Shown here: piece after piece, positions 15,582 to 23,291 of the stretch | How positions within the stretch are numbered: the stretch's first letter is position 1 | Layout of the letters: the number at the start of each line of letters is the position of its first letter | DNA from: an uncultured Veillonella sp. | Lineage (GTDB): Bacteria; Bacillota; Negativicutes; Veillonellales; Veillonellaceae | DNA length: 23,810 nt | Direction of reading: 5' to 3' | Assembly (NCBI RefSeq): GCF_900545795.1 | Contig: NZ_URAR01000025.1 | Coordinates: 1-23,810 of the forward strand | The notes under the pieces: model-generated | What the model saw: the letters and a program-made list of their open reading frames with translations, nothing else | Database searches by the model: none | Told to the model about the DNA's origin: nothing | Made by a program: the position numbers and the translations under genes

Positions 15582-16082
15582 ATGAAAGACTCATATAATC
15601 AAACCATGCTTTGTCAGTCTCAATCAGTGGCTGACACCAAGCAATTAGGTCATCAAATAGGGGCCTTTATAAAAGAATATACAAAATCCTTATGCATTGC
15701 CTTAGTTGGTGATTTAGGTACAGGCAAAACTCATATGTCGCAAGGTATTGCTGAGGGTTTTGGAATCGCTGAAGAAGTGACTAGTCCTACTTTTGCCCTC
15801 ATGAATACATACGAAACTGGTCATGGCAATTTATATCATTTTGATGTGTATCGCTTAGACGAAGAAGCTGAGCTTGATGGTATTGGCTTTGCTGAATTCA
15901 CGGAAGATACTATGAGCATTGTAGAGTGGGCTGATAAATTTCCTGACGCCTTACCTTTAGAAGTGCTATGGATCATTATTGAGCGGACTGGAGAGGATAC
16001 GCGTTTAATTCATTTTAAAACAGATGAATTAAGCGCTGAAGAATTAGAACGCATGGGAGGCAAGTATGTATTTAGGAATTGA
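15582..16082 (+). CDS. tsaE: tRNA t6A-synthesis ATPase TsaE
   Basis: ATPase partner of TsaB/TsaD in making N6-threonylcarbamoyl-adenosine at position 37 of ANN-decoding tRNAs. The Walker A loop is GDLGTGKTH (43-51), followed by the family SPTFALMNTY switch region (68-77), YHFDVYRL (85-92) and EWADKF (115-120). At 166 aa it is close to the family norm. AGGAG at 15572-15576 sets the ATG. Its last 17 bases overlap tsaB, whose ribosome site lies within it, so the two are translationally coupled and likely made in step. Confidence 0.95.
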   Translation: MKDSYNQTMLCQSQSVADTKQLGHQIGAFIKEYTKSLCIALVGDLGTGKTHMSQGIAEGFGIAEEVTSPTFALMNTYETGHGNLYHFDVYRLDEEAELDGIGFAEFTEDTMSIVEWADKFPDALPLEVLWIIIERTGEDTRLIHFKTDELSAEELERMGGKYVFRN

Positions 16083-16830
16083 AACGAGTAGCGCTGTGTC
16101 TAGCGTTGCCCTTATGAATGAAACAGGCATTTTTAATGAACTAACCATTCAAGCGGGTCTAACTCACTCGGAACAATTAGTGCCTCATATTGAATTACTT
16201 TTAAAAGAAAGTAAAGTAGAACGCAGTGAACTAAAAGGCATTGCAGTTAGTATTGGTCCTGGGTCTTTTACAGGCTTACGCATTGGTCTTGGTACAGCGA
16301 AAGCTTTAGCCTATGCCTTACATATTCCTTTAATTGGCGTTATGACTCTAGATGGTATGGCCTATAATTTCTATAATACAGAAGGGCTCATCGCCATCAT
16401 GATTGATGCGCAAAAGAAACAGGTCTACGAAGGCCTATATACGTGGGAAAAGGGCGAGTTAGTATGTCTACAAGGACCTACTATCAAAAAACGCGAAGAT
16501 GCCTTACAAGCCTTAAATGAGCGAAAAGAATTTGTTACAGTATTAGGTGATGGCTTAAATAAAATTAGTGCTACTTTAGAGGCAAGTTATCCTCATATTA
16601 ATTTAGCGCCACCTCATTTGCGCGTTCCTAAGGCGTCCTCTTTATTGCTAAAAGCACTCCCTCAATTTCTAAATGGCGAAGACGAAAGTGAAAATCTAGC
16701 GCCTTACTACATGCGTCGCTCAGAAGCAGAAGTGCTATGGGATGCCCGTCACCCTGAAGCTAAGAATACAAGCGCTGAAAAAGAAGCTACAGTCATTATT
16801 ACGGAAGTAGCTGACCAAATAGAAAAATAA
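16066..16830 (+). CDS. tsaB: t6A-complex subunit TsaB
   Basis: Inactive paralogue and dimerisation partner of TsaD in the threonylcarbamoyl transferase complex. LGIETSSAVSSVALM at the N-terminus is the ASKHA phosphate-1 region and SIGPGSFTGLRIG (62-74) is the TsaB signature. The last 30 residues are a variable Glu/Ala/Thr tail. The length of 254 aa is slightly longer than the usual 220-240. GGGAGG (16055-16060) inside tsaE sets the start, which reads MYLGIETSS as expected. The gene order tsaE-tsaB-rimI-tsaD is widespread in Firmicutes. Confidence 0.95.
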   Translation: MYLGIETSSAVSSVALMNETGIFNELTIQAGLTHSEQLVPHIELLLKESKVERSELKGIAVSIGPGSFTGLRIGLGTAKALAYALHIPLIGVMTLDGMAYNFYNTEGLIAIMIDAQKKQVYEGLYTWEKGELVCLQGPTIKKREDALQALNERKEFVTVLGDGLNKISATLEASYPHINLAPPHLRVPKASSLLLKALPQFLNGEDESENLAPYYMRRSEAEVLWDARHPEAKNTSAEKEATVIITEVADQIEK

Positions 16831-16889
16831 AAAAATCATTGTATATTTTGTTGTTATTTACTAATTAATTTGTGGAGTAGGAGTGAATT

Positions 16890-17348
16890 ATGCTGTCCTT
16901 ACGTCAAGCAACTATAGAAGATGCAGAGGCCATATATGAACTAGATAAAGCTTGTTTTTCGGTACCTTGGTCCTTAGAATCTATTACAGCAGAATTCTCT
17001 TCAAACCATGCTGCAGATCGCCTCTATGTCCTAGCTGAACTAGATGGCCAAATTATTGGCTATGCCGGAGCTTGGCTAGTACTTGATGAAGGGCAAATTA
17101 CCAATATAGCCATTCATCCACAATATAGACGGCAAGGATATGGCGCTATGCTCACTAGAAAGTTAGTGCGCCTTTTATTTGAGTTAGAGATGAATGAAAT
17201 CTTTTTAGAAGTACGCTTATCTAATTTAGGTGCTCTTGCCATGTATCGCCGATTAGGCTTTACTGTAAAAGGAATACGAAAAAACTATTATACTGATCCG
17301 CAAGAGGATGCCTATATTATGTCTCGTGTGAAAGAAAACAATATGTAA
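16890..17348 (+). CDS. rimI: Ribosomal protein S18-alanine N-acetyltransferase RimI
   Basis: GNAT-fold acetyltransferase, by family and position the one that acetylates N-terminal Ala of S18 or similar protein N-termini. The acetyl-CoA loop is RRQGYG (80-85), preceded by the beta-strand TNIAIHP (71-77). LEVRLSNLGALAMYRRLGF (106-124) is characteristic of RimI, and the aromatic NYY near 132-134 lies at the substrate end. The length of 152 aa is normal. TAGGAGTGA (16878-16886) gives a good ribosome site 59 nt after tsaB. The actual substrate specificity cannot be read from sequence. Confidence 0.92.
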   Translation: MLSLRQATIEDAEAIYELDKACFSVPWSLESITAEFSSNHAADRLYVLAELDGQIIGYAGAWLVLDEGQITNIAIHPQYRRQGYGAMLTRKLVRLLFELEMNEIFLEVRLSNLGALAMYRRLGFTVKGIRKNYYTDPQEDAYIMSRVKENNM

Positions 17349-17507
17349 GGGAAAATGGCACATAAAAATTTCACTCATAAAAAAACACAGTCATTAAAGG
17401 AAATGAAATAAAAATTGCATGTAAAAAAGTTGTACCTAAAAAATCTCACATGCAAAAGTAACATGTAATGAAGGACTGCTGAGCAGTTCTGTGAAGGAGA
17501 ATCATAC
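17349..17507 (+). other. rimI-tsaD spacer with two hairpins
   Basis: TTGCATGT (17415-17422) and ACATGCAA (17448-17455) form an 8-bp perfect inverted repeat around 25 nt. Closer to tsaD, GGACTGC (17473-17479) and GCAGTTC (17483-17489) form a compact stem with a TGA loop, ending four bases before the tsaD Shine-Dalgarno AAGGAG (17494-17499). No T-run follows either hairpin, so they are not terminators. Confidence 0.5.
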
Positions 17508-18524
17508 ATGAATCATATATATACCTTAGCTATTGAGAGTAGTTGTGATGAAACATCCGCTGCCGTTTTACAGAACGGTCGCAAAGTGTTATCCAATGTT
17601 ATCTCTAGCCAAGTACCTATTCACCAAAAATTCGGCGGTATAGTGCCTGAAATTGCCTCCCGCCATCATATCGAACAAGTAATTCCCATTGTAGATCAAG
17701 CCCTAAAAGATGCTCATATTGAGTTAGAGGATATTGACCACATTGGCGTAACCTATGGACCTGGCTTAGTCGGCTCCTTGTTAGTTGGTGTAGCCGCTGC
17801 CAAAGGACTCGCCTTTGCTACAGGGAAGCCACTTATCGGTGTTCATCATATGGAAGGCCATATTTTCGCTAATTTTCTAATTCATCAAGAATTAGAACCA
17901 CCATTTTTAAGCCTTGTAGTGTCCGGTGGTCATACTATGCTCGTAATCGTTAAAGATTATGAAACCTTTGAAGTATTAGGGCAAACACGAGATGATGCGG
18001 CTGGAGAAGCGTTTGATAAAATTGCCCGTGTTCTTGGCTATCCGTATCCAGGTGGGCCTCAAATTGAAAAAGTAGGTGCCACAGGTAATCCCAATGCCAT
18101 TGATTTTCCTAAAGCGCTACAGGAAAAGGGAAATTTTGAATTTAGCTTTAGTGGTTTAAAATCAGCTGTATTAAATTACATTAACAATGAAAAACAAAAG
18201 GGAAACGAAATCAATGAGCCCGATGTAGCTGCTTCCTTTCAGCAATCTATTATTGATGTATTAGTTCAAAAAACTAAAGATGCAGCGCTCGCTTCAGGCC
18301 AAACTAAAATTACCTTAGCTGGTGGTGTATCAGCGAATAAACACTTACAAGCAGCCTTAAAAGCCATGTGTGAAGAATCGGGGCTGACCTTTTATGAGCC
18401 TAGCTCTATATTAGCCACTGATAATGCAGCCATGATTGGTTGTAGAGCTTACTATATGGCACAAGCGAAGAAATTTTCAGATCTTCACTTAAATGCGAAG
18501 CCAGCTATCCCTTTAGGACTATAA
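17508..18524 (+). CDS. tsaD: tRNA threonylcarbamoyladenosine transferase TsaD
   Basis: Catalytic subunit that transfers the threonylcarbamoyl group onto A37 of tRNA. The N-terminal LAIESSCDETSAAV (8-20) is the ASKHA phosphate loop. GIVPEIASRHHIE (44-56), YGPGLVGSLLVG (83-94), HHMEGH (113-118, metal ligands His114 and His118), VSGGHTML (138-145), GGVSANKHL and ATDNAAMIG complete the family pattern. The length of 338 aa is normal. The product works with TsaB and TsaE encoded upstream; the separate tsaC gene for the threonylcarbamoyl-AMP donor is not in this window. Confidence 0.97.
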   Translation: MNHIYTLAIESSCDETSAAVLQNGRKVLSNVISSQVPIHQKFGGIVPEIASRHHIEQVIPIVDQALKDAHIELEDIDHIGVTYGPGLVGSLLVGVAAAKGLAFATGKPLIGVHHMEGHIFANFLIHQELEPPFLSLVVSGGHTMLVIVKDYETFEVLGQTRDDAAGEAFDKIARVLGYPYPGGPQIEKVGATGNPNAIDFPKALQEKGNFEFSFSGLKSAVLNYINNEKQKGNEINEPDVAASFQQSIIDVLVQKTKDAALASGQTKITLAGGVSANKHLQAALKAMCEESGLTFYEPSSILATDNAAMIGCRAYYMAQAKKFSDLHLNAKPAIPLGL

Positions 18525-18734
18525 GAGCTCTATTTATTATTTGACGCTTTTCAATAAGCAGTGTTTGTCATTTGTTCTTAGAGCTTTTCTCTCTAATTGT
18601 TAGTTGCTTATAGTAAATTATTTTTACATGCTATATTTAGCAAACATTAATTTGTAGTTACTTCTTGCTACATGTGTTTTTAACCTTCTATTTTAAATAC
18701 TTATATTGGGTTTCTTATTGCTAAGGAGGTACCT
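18525..18734 (+). promoter_or_regulatory. tsaD-kinase spacer: weak terminator-like stem and candidate promoter
   Basis: AAGAGCTCTA (18523-18532) pairs with TAGAGCTTTT (18579-18588) with one G-U wobble, around a 46-nt loop and overlapping the tsaD stop. The downstream T-tract is interrupted, so termination is uncertain. TTAACC (18680-18685), 16 bp, then TATATT (18702-18707) is the best sigma-A-like promoter for the kinase. AAGGAGG just before ATG 18735 is a strong ribosome site. Confidence 0.4.
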
Positions 18735-20240
18735 ATGACAGCCTTAATAAGTGGAGCGGTGCTAGAAAAAGTAACCTCTTTATCAGATATACAGCAAAAA
18801 CTGCTCCTGACTATTATAGAGCTACTGCCTTTTGCATCCTCCTTGCCGCAGCAAGAAGTCTATGTATATACGTATAATATAGAAGGTCAGATTATCTATT
18901 GGTCAAAAAATAACTTAACTAATGATTTGTCACAATATAAGAGCGTCAAGCCCTACGAGGTAGGTCTTTGGCATGAGGTACTCCAAAAAGCCACACCAGT
19001 TAAAGGATATATGGAGCGCCGTCTCGGCAGTATGGAGCGATTAGTGGCCTTTCCTATCATTGATAATGGGGGGCGCTGTATTGGTGGTATTGCCATTATC
19101 CATACAGGCCTTACGCATCAAGAAAGTGAAGAAGAAACTAATCGATCTGATATTTTAGCGGACACCACCTATATGGCCATGATGGTACCGCAACAGCAAG
19201 CAGAACTCTATAAGCCCTTATCATATCATGATGGTCTAATTATATTTGATGAATCAGGCATTATTCTATATGCCAATGAAGCAGCTGCAAGATTAGTTGA
19301 TTTATTAGGATTTGACCGTCGATTACTGAACACATCAGTATATGGTGGATCTATAAAAATGAGTTGGGTAAAGCAAGCTTTGCAAATGCATCGCGGTGCC
19401 ATTACTGAGGAAATTTATGGTCATATTATTTTAGAACAACGCCTTATTCCTGTAAGTAGTGGTCATTATGGCAAGCGCAGTCTCTTGATTTTAAAAGATC
19501 AAACTGAATATCGCCAACAAGAACAAGCCTTATTAGTAAAAAATTCTGTAATAAAAGAAATTCATCATCGCGTAAAAAATAATTTACAAGTTGTAGCCGG
19601 TTTACTTCGCATGGAAGGGCGTCGTTCAGCTAATGAGGAAGTAAAAAGAGCTCTTCAAGAAGGAGTAAGTCGAATAGAAAGCATGGCTTTAGTTCATGAG
19701 CTAATCTCTCATTACGATGAAGATTACATTGAAGTGCGCACCATTGCAGAAGAGCTGGTGCGTCTATTACGTCGCTCCATGATGCGGCCTGAACAACAAT
19801 TAGAATTCAGTTATGAAGGCCCTTCTATTACAGTTTCATCACATAGGGGTAGTTATATTTCCCTTATCTTAAATGAACTTATTTCAAACAGCTTAGAACA
19901 TGGATTCCATTTTTTAGAATTACCTTCAGCATCTACTTCTAATAGCTTACCTCGAGCAGAAAGTAGTAATTTAGATTCTGTAGAAGCAAGAAAAGTTAAC
20001 ATATCTGCAGACTCTCAGATAAACCGTCTTACAATACATACGGCTCGTAAAGATGGTTTTGTACATCTTACGGTCAAAGATAATGGACAAGGTTTTCCTC
20101 CTGATTTTGATTTAAAATTATCTTCAAGATTAGGTCTTCAGATTATTAGAAATCTTGTGGAAAATGAACTAAATGGCGCCCTTACTTTTAACAATACAGA
20201 TGGTGCGGAAATTCAAATTCAATTCGCTGAGGAAAAATAA
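18735..20240 (+). CDS. HisKA_2 sensor histidine kinase, PdtaS/EutW-like
   Basis: Predicted soluble sensor kinase; no transmembrane segment is visible. An N-terminal GAF-like sensor domain (about 1-155) is followed by a PAS-like domain (about 160-262). The HisKA_2 motif KEIHHRVKNNLQVVAGLL (274-291) carries the phosphoacceptor (His277 or His278). The HATPase has the N box LNELISNSLEHGF (379-391), G1 DNGQGF (449-454) and GLQIIRNLV. Between the N box and the next strand lies a Ser/Asn/Glu-rich insertion of about 38 residues (392-430). Kinases of this architecture typically pair with ANTAR-domain regulators, and exactly such a gene follows 177 nt downstream. Confidence 0.9.
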   Translation: MTALISGAVLEKVTSLSDIQQKLLLTIIELLPFASSLPQQEVYVYTYNIEGQIIYWSKNNLTNDLSQYKSVKPYEVGLWHEVLQKATPVKGYMERRLGSMERLVAFPIIDNGGRCIGGIAIIHTGLTHQESEEETNRSDILADTTYMAMMVPQQQAELYKPLSYHDGLIIFDESGIILYANEAAARLVDLLGFDRRLLNTSVYGGSIKMSWVKQALQMHRGAITEEIYGHIILEQRLIPVSSGHYGKRSLLILKDQTEYRQQEQALLVKNSVIKEIHHRVKNNLQVVAGLLRMEGRRSANEEVKRALQEGVSRIESMALVHELISHYDEDYIEVRTIAEELVRLLRRSMMRPEQQLEFSYEGPSITVSSHRGSYISLILNELISNSLEHGFHFLELPSASTSNSLPRAESSNLDSVEARKVNISADSQINRLTIHTARKDGFVHLTVKDNGQGFPPDFDLKLSSRLGLQIIRNLVENELNGALTFNNTDGAEIQIQFAEEK

Positions 20241-20417
20241 TAGTAAGACGATGCCATTAAGAGGAAATAATATAAAATAAGAGCCCTTAAGATACATGAG
20301 TTAAAACGAGTAAACTAAGAATACTCGAATTGAGTATGCTCAATTAAATATAAGCAAATAATAAATATCAATTTGTAGGAACAAAGTTAAAAGAGAGATC
20401 ACAAAGAAGGTTAAAGT
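20241..20417 (+). promoter_or_regulatory. Response-regulator leader with mutually exclusive hairpins
   Basis: Four short segments can pair in a chain. CGAGTA (20307-20312) pairs with TACTCG (20322-20327); ATACTC (20321-20326) also pairs with GAGTAT (20332-20337); and AATTGAG (20328-20334) pairs with CTCAATT (20339-20345). The 1:2 plus 3:4 fold excludes the 2:3 fold, as in attenuators, but no T-run follows. The remainder is AT-rich with no gene and no convincing promoter. Confidence 0.45.
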
Positions 20418-20999
20418 ATGAAAATTTTAATTGTAGACGATGAATCTTTAATTCGCATGGACTTACGCGATCAGCTAGAAGCGGCAGGACATGAAGTGGT
20501 AGGGGAAGGGCGCAATGGAGTCGATGCATTGCGCTTAGGTAGCAGCCTAGCTCCTGACTTAATCTTAATGGATGTAAAAATGCCTGAACTTGATGGCATT
20601 GAAGCAGCCCGTCAAATTAGACATAAAGATTTAGGCCCCGTAGTACTCCTTACAGCGTATAGTCAAGCTGACTTAGTAAAAAAAGCGGGCGAGTCAGGTG
20701 TCTATGGTTATCTAATCAAGCCTGTACGGGAAGAACAATTGCTGCCTACGTTAGAGATGGCACGCCATCGTTATGAGGAAGATCAAAATTTAAAACAGAA
20801 TATACTGGACTTAGAAGCGACCTTAGAAGAACGCAAACTTATTAGTAAGGCCAGTGGACTATTACAGGACTTGTATAAGATTTCCGAAGAAGAAGCCTAT
20901 CGCCGCATTCGCCAATTCAGTATGGATAAACAAATCACCATAGGCGATACATGTCGGAAAATTCTATTAGCAACTAAAAAGTCAAAAAATCAAAAATAA
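20418..20999 (+). CDS. Response regulator with ANTAR RNA-binding output domain
   Basis: Two-component regulator expected to act on RNA rather than DNA. The receiver (1-120) has Asp7/Asp8, phospho-acceptor Asp52 (LILMDVKMP), Thr79 and Lys101. After a coiled-coil linker the ANTAR domain (about 130-187) shows LEERKLISKASGLL and ISEEEAYRRIRQFSMD, the three-helix pattern of antiterminators such as EutV and of PdtaR. Phosphorylation by the upstream kinase should promote dimerisation and binding of paired hairpins in target mRNA leaders. The ribosome site AGAAGG (20405-20410) is modest. There is no terminator between this gene and the groESL promoter, which begins 3 nt after the stop. Confidence 0.93.
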   Translation: MKILIVDDESLIRMDLRDQLEAAGHEVVGEGRNGVDALRLGSSLAPDLILMDVKMPELDGIEAARQIRHKDLGPVVLLTAYSQADLVKKAGESGVYGYLIKPVREEQLLPTLEMARHRYEEDQNLKQNILDLEATLEERKLISKASGLLQDLYKISEEEAYRRIRQFSMDKQITIGDTCRKILLATKKSKNQK

Positions 21000-21002
21000 T
21001 AC

Positions 21003-21030
21003 TTGCAATTTATTTTTAATCGGCTATAAT
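21003..21030 (+). promoter_or_regulatory. Sigma-A promoter of groESL
   Basis: TTGCAA (21003-21008), a 16-bp spacer and TATAAT (21025-21030) precede the CIRCE element by 11 bp. The transcription start should fall at or just before CIRCE. Confidence 0.88.
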
Positions 21031-21041
21031 AATAATTGTAG

Positions 21042-21068
21042 TTAGCACTCAACAGTAGTGAGTGCTAA
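21042..21068 (+). promoter_or_regulatory. CIRCE operator (HrcA binding site)
   Basis: TTAGCACTC (21042-21050), 9 nt, then GAGTGCTAA (21060-21068) is an exact match to the CIRCE consensus. It predicts HrcA repression of groESL relieved by heat shock. The hrcA gene itself is not in this window. Confidence 0.97.
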
Positions 21069-21123
21069 TAAATAGATATTAACTAATATACTAATTAAAA
21101 TTAGTTCAAAGGAGAGATTAACA

Positions 21124-21405
21124 ATGATGAAACCTTTAGGCGACCGTGTTATAATTCGCGTCCTTGAAAAAGAAGAAAAAACCAAAAGTGGTATCTTTTT
21201 ACCAGACACTGCAAAAGAAAAACCTTCCGAAGGTGAAGTAGTAGCAGTAGGGGCCGGTAAAGTTTATGACAATGGTCAGCGCATAGCTCCTGAAGTAGCT
21301 GTTGGTGATAAAGTAATGTTCTCCAAATATGCTGGTACAGAAGTAAAAATTGATGGTGTAGACCATTTAGTTATTAGCGAACGCGATATTTTAGCTATTT
21401 TATAA
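21124..21405 (+). CDS. groES: Co-chaperonin GroES
   Basis: 10-kDa heptameric lid of the GroEL folding chamber. MKPLGDRVIIRVLEKEEKTKSG-type start, mobile loop around residues 17-33 (KSGIFLPDTAKEKP), a GEVVAVGAG strand, and the C-terminal DHLVISERDILAIL are all canonical. The length is 93 aa. Two adjacent ATG codons (21124 and 21127) follow AAAGGAG (21108-21114); I take the first because its spacing of 9 nt is better. Controlled by the promoter and CIRCE element upstream. Confidence 0.97.
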   Translation: MMKPLGDRVIIRVLEKEEKTKSGIFLPDTAKEKPSEGEVVAVGAGKVYDNGQRIAPEVAVGDKVMFSKYAGTEVKIDGVDHLVISERDILAIL

Positions 21406-21450
21406 TATAGCAATTAAATAAGCATTACATACATATAACTAGTTTTTAAG

Positions 21451-21470
21451 TATATGACTTATGTCATATA
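21451..21470 (+). promoter_or_regulatory. Hairpin abutting the groEL Shine-Dalgarno
   Basis: TATATGAC (21451-21458) and GTCATATA (21463-21470) form an 8-bp perfect stem with a TTAT loop. The last stem base is the first A of AGGAGG (21470-21475). The stem is AU-rich and could open with heat, or mark an mRNA processing site in the groES-groEL gap. Confidence 0.6.
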
Positions 21471-21484
21471 GGAGGTAATATATT

Positions 21485-23119
21485 ATGGCAAAAGAAATTC
21501 TTTTCAATGAAGATGCTCGCCGTGCTCTTGGTCGTGGTGTAGATGCATTAGCAAATGCAGTAAAAGTAACCTTAGGACCTAAGGGCCGCAATGTAGTATT
21601 AGATAAAAAATTCGGTTCTCCAACTATCACTAACGATGGTGTTACAATTGCTCGTGACATTGAGCTTTCTGATCCATTTGAAAACATGGGCGCTCAATTA
21701 GTAAAAGAAGTAGCTACTAAAACTAATGACGTAGCTGGTGACGGTACTACTACAGCAACAGTGCTTGCACAAGCTATGATTCAAGAAGGTATGCGCAATG
21801 TAGCAGCTGGTGCTAACCCAATGATTTTGAAAAAAGGTATTGAACTTGCAGTTAACACTTTAGTGGAAGAAATCAAAAAGAAATCCATCAAAGTTAACGG
21901 AAAAGCTGATATCGCTCAAGTAGCCTCTGTATCTGCTGGTGACGCTGAAATCGGCGGCCTTATTGCAGAAGCAATGGAAAAAGTAGGCAATGATGGCGTT
22001 ATCACTGTTGAAGAATCTAAAGGTCTTCAAACTGATCTTTCCGTAGTGGAAGGTATGCAATTTGACCGCGGTTACATTTCTCCTTACATGGTAACTGACC
22101 CTGACAAAATGGAAGCAGTAATGAATGATCCATACATTTTAATTACTGACCGCAAAATCAGCGCTATTGCTGACATGCTTCCAACGCTTGAAAAAGTAGT
22201 TAAACAAGGTAAAGAATTACTTATCATTGCAGAAGATTTAGATGGCGAAGCATTAGCAACACTTGTTGTTAATAAATTGCGTGGTACTTTCAAAGCAGTA
22301 GCTGTTAAAGCTCCTGGCTTTGGCGATCGTCGTAAAGCAATGCTTGAAGATATTGCGATTTTAACTGGCGGTACTGTAATCACTGAAGATATGGGCCGTA
22401 AACTTGATGCAGTAGAACTTGAAGACTTAGGTACTGCTCGCCAAGTTCGTGTAACAAAAGATGAAACAGTTATCATCGATGGTGCTGGTAATGCTGACGA
22501 AATTAAACAACGCGTTGGTCAAATCAAAGCTCAATTAGACGAAACTACTTCTGAATTCGACAAAGAAAAACTTCAAGAACGCCTTGCTAAATTATCTGGC
22601 GGCGTAGCTGTTATCGAAGTAGGTGCGGCTACTGAAGTTGAACTTAAAGATAAAAAATTACGCATCGAAGATGCTCTTAATGCGACTCGTGCAGCTGTTG
22701 AAGAAGGTATCGTAGCTGGTGGTGGCACTACTTTAATCGACATTATCCCTGCACTTGATAGCTTAAAAGAAGAAGGGGACGTACAAACAGGTATTAACCT
22801 TGTTAAACGTGCTGTAGAAGAACCTCTTCGTCAAATCGCTTACAATGCAGGCCTTGAAGGTTCTGTAGTGGTAGAACGTGTAAAAACTACTGACAGCGGT
22901 GTAGGCTTCAATGCCCTTACTGAAGAATATGTAGACATGGTTAAAGCTGGTATTGTTGACCCAGCTAAAGTAACTCGTTCTGCCCTTCAAAATGCAGCTT
23001 CTATTGCCGCTTTAGTATTAACTACTGAAAGCATCGTAGCTGACAAAGTAGAAGATAATGCAGCAGCGCCTGCTATGCCTCCAATGGGTGGCATGGGCGG
23101 TATGGGCGGCATGATGTAA
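21485..23119 (+). CDS. groEL: Chaperonin GroEL
   Basis: 60-kDa chaperonin that folds client proteins in a double-ring ATP-driven chamber with GroES. TLGPKGRNVVLDKKFGSP (29-46), TNDGVTIA (49-56) and the ATP-site GDGTTTATVLA (86-96, Asp87) are intact, as are the apical-domain segment around 190-375 and the C-terminal GGM repeat tail. The length of 544 aa is standard. AGGAGG (21470-21475) sets the ATG. Codon choice is visibly smoother (GGT, GCT, CGT, GAA) than in neighbours, as expected for a highly expressed gene. A strong terminator follows. Confidence 0.99.
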   Translation: MAKEILFNEDARRALGRGVDALANAVKVTLGPKGRNVVLDKKFGSPTITNDGVTIARDIELSDPFENMGAQLVKEVATKTNDVAGDGTTTATVLAQAMIQEGMRNVAAGANPMILKKGIELAVNTLVEEIKKKSIKVNGKADIAQVASVSAGDAEIGGLIAEAMEKVGNDGVITVEESKGLQTDLSVVEGMQFDRGYISPYMVTDPDKMEAVMNDPYILITDRKISAIADMLPTLEKVVKQGKELLIIAEDLDGEALATLVVNKLRGTFKAVAVKAPGFGDRRKAMLEDIAILTGGTVITEDMGRKLDAVELEDLGTARQVRVTKDETVIIDGAGNADEIKQRVGQIKAQLDETTSEFDKEKLQERLAKLSGGVAVIEVGAATEVELKDKKLRIEDALNATRAAVEEGIVAGGGTTLIDIIPALDSLKEEGDVQTGINLVKRAVEEPLRQIAYNAGLEGSVVVERVKTTDSGVGFNALTEEYVDMVKAGIVDPAKVTRSALQNAASIAALVLTTESIVADKVEDNAAAPAMPPMGGMGGMGGMM

Positions 23120-23152
23120 TCTAATCGCCTACTGCGGTAAATACATAATAAG

Positions 23153-23189
23153 AGACCTATGTACTGTATTTCAGTACATAGGTCTTTTT
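23153..23189 (+). terminator. Intrinsic terminator of groESL
   Basis: AGACCTATGTACTG (23153-23166) and CAGTACATAGGTCT (23172-23185) form a 14-bp perfect stem with a TATTT loop, followed by TTTT. Confidence 0.93.
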
Positions 23190-23261
23190 GTATTGCACAG
23201 ATAACATAGTAAGTATCTGAAAATACTATATCGTTAAATCCCTTATTCTAATTCTATAGAA

Positions 23262-23291
23262 TTGACAGGGATTATAAAAATTAAGTATAAT
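23262..23291 (+). promoter_or_regulatory. Sigma-A promoter of the decarboxylase gene
   Basis: A consensus TTGACA (23262-23267), 18-bp spacer and TATAAT (23286-23291) lie about 50 nt before the start codon. Both hexamers are perfect. Confidence 0.88.

Noticed and set aside
18541..18569. TTGACG at 18541 as a -35 box for the kinase
   Set aside because: No -10-like hexamer at 16-18 bp downstream.
20251..20280. Nine-codon ORF (MPLRGNNIK) upstream of the hairpin chain, as a possible leader peptide
   Set aside because: No ribosome binding site at useful distance and no run of regulatory codons; likely chance.
20307..20345. The response-regulator leader as an ANTAR target motif
   Set aside because: Possible loops are 9, 5 and 4 nt rather than two hexaloops with A1 and G4, and no terminator overlaps it. 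Kept only as a general RNA-structure finding.
22084..22476. Ser/Thr-rich 130-codon open frame on the minus strand within groEL
   Set aside because: It mirrors the biased codon use of the highly expressed groEL gene, has no ribosome site and no domain; a shadow.
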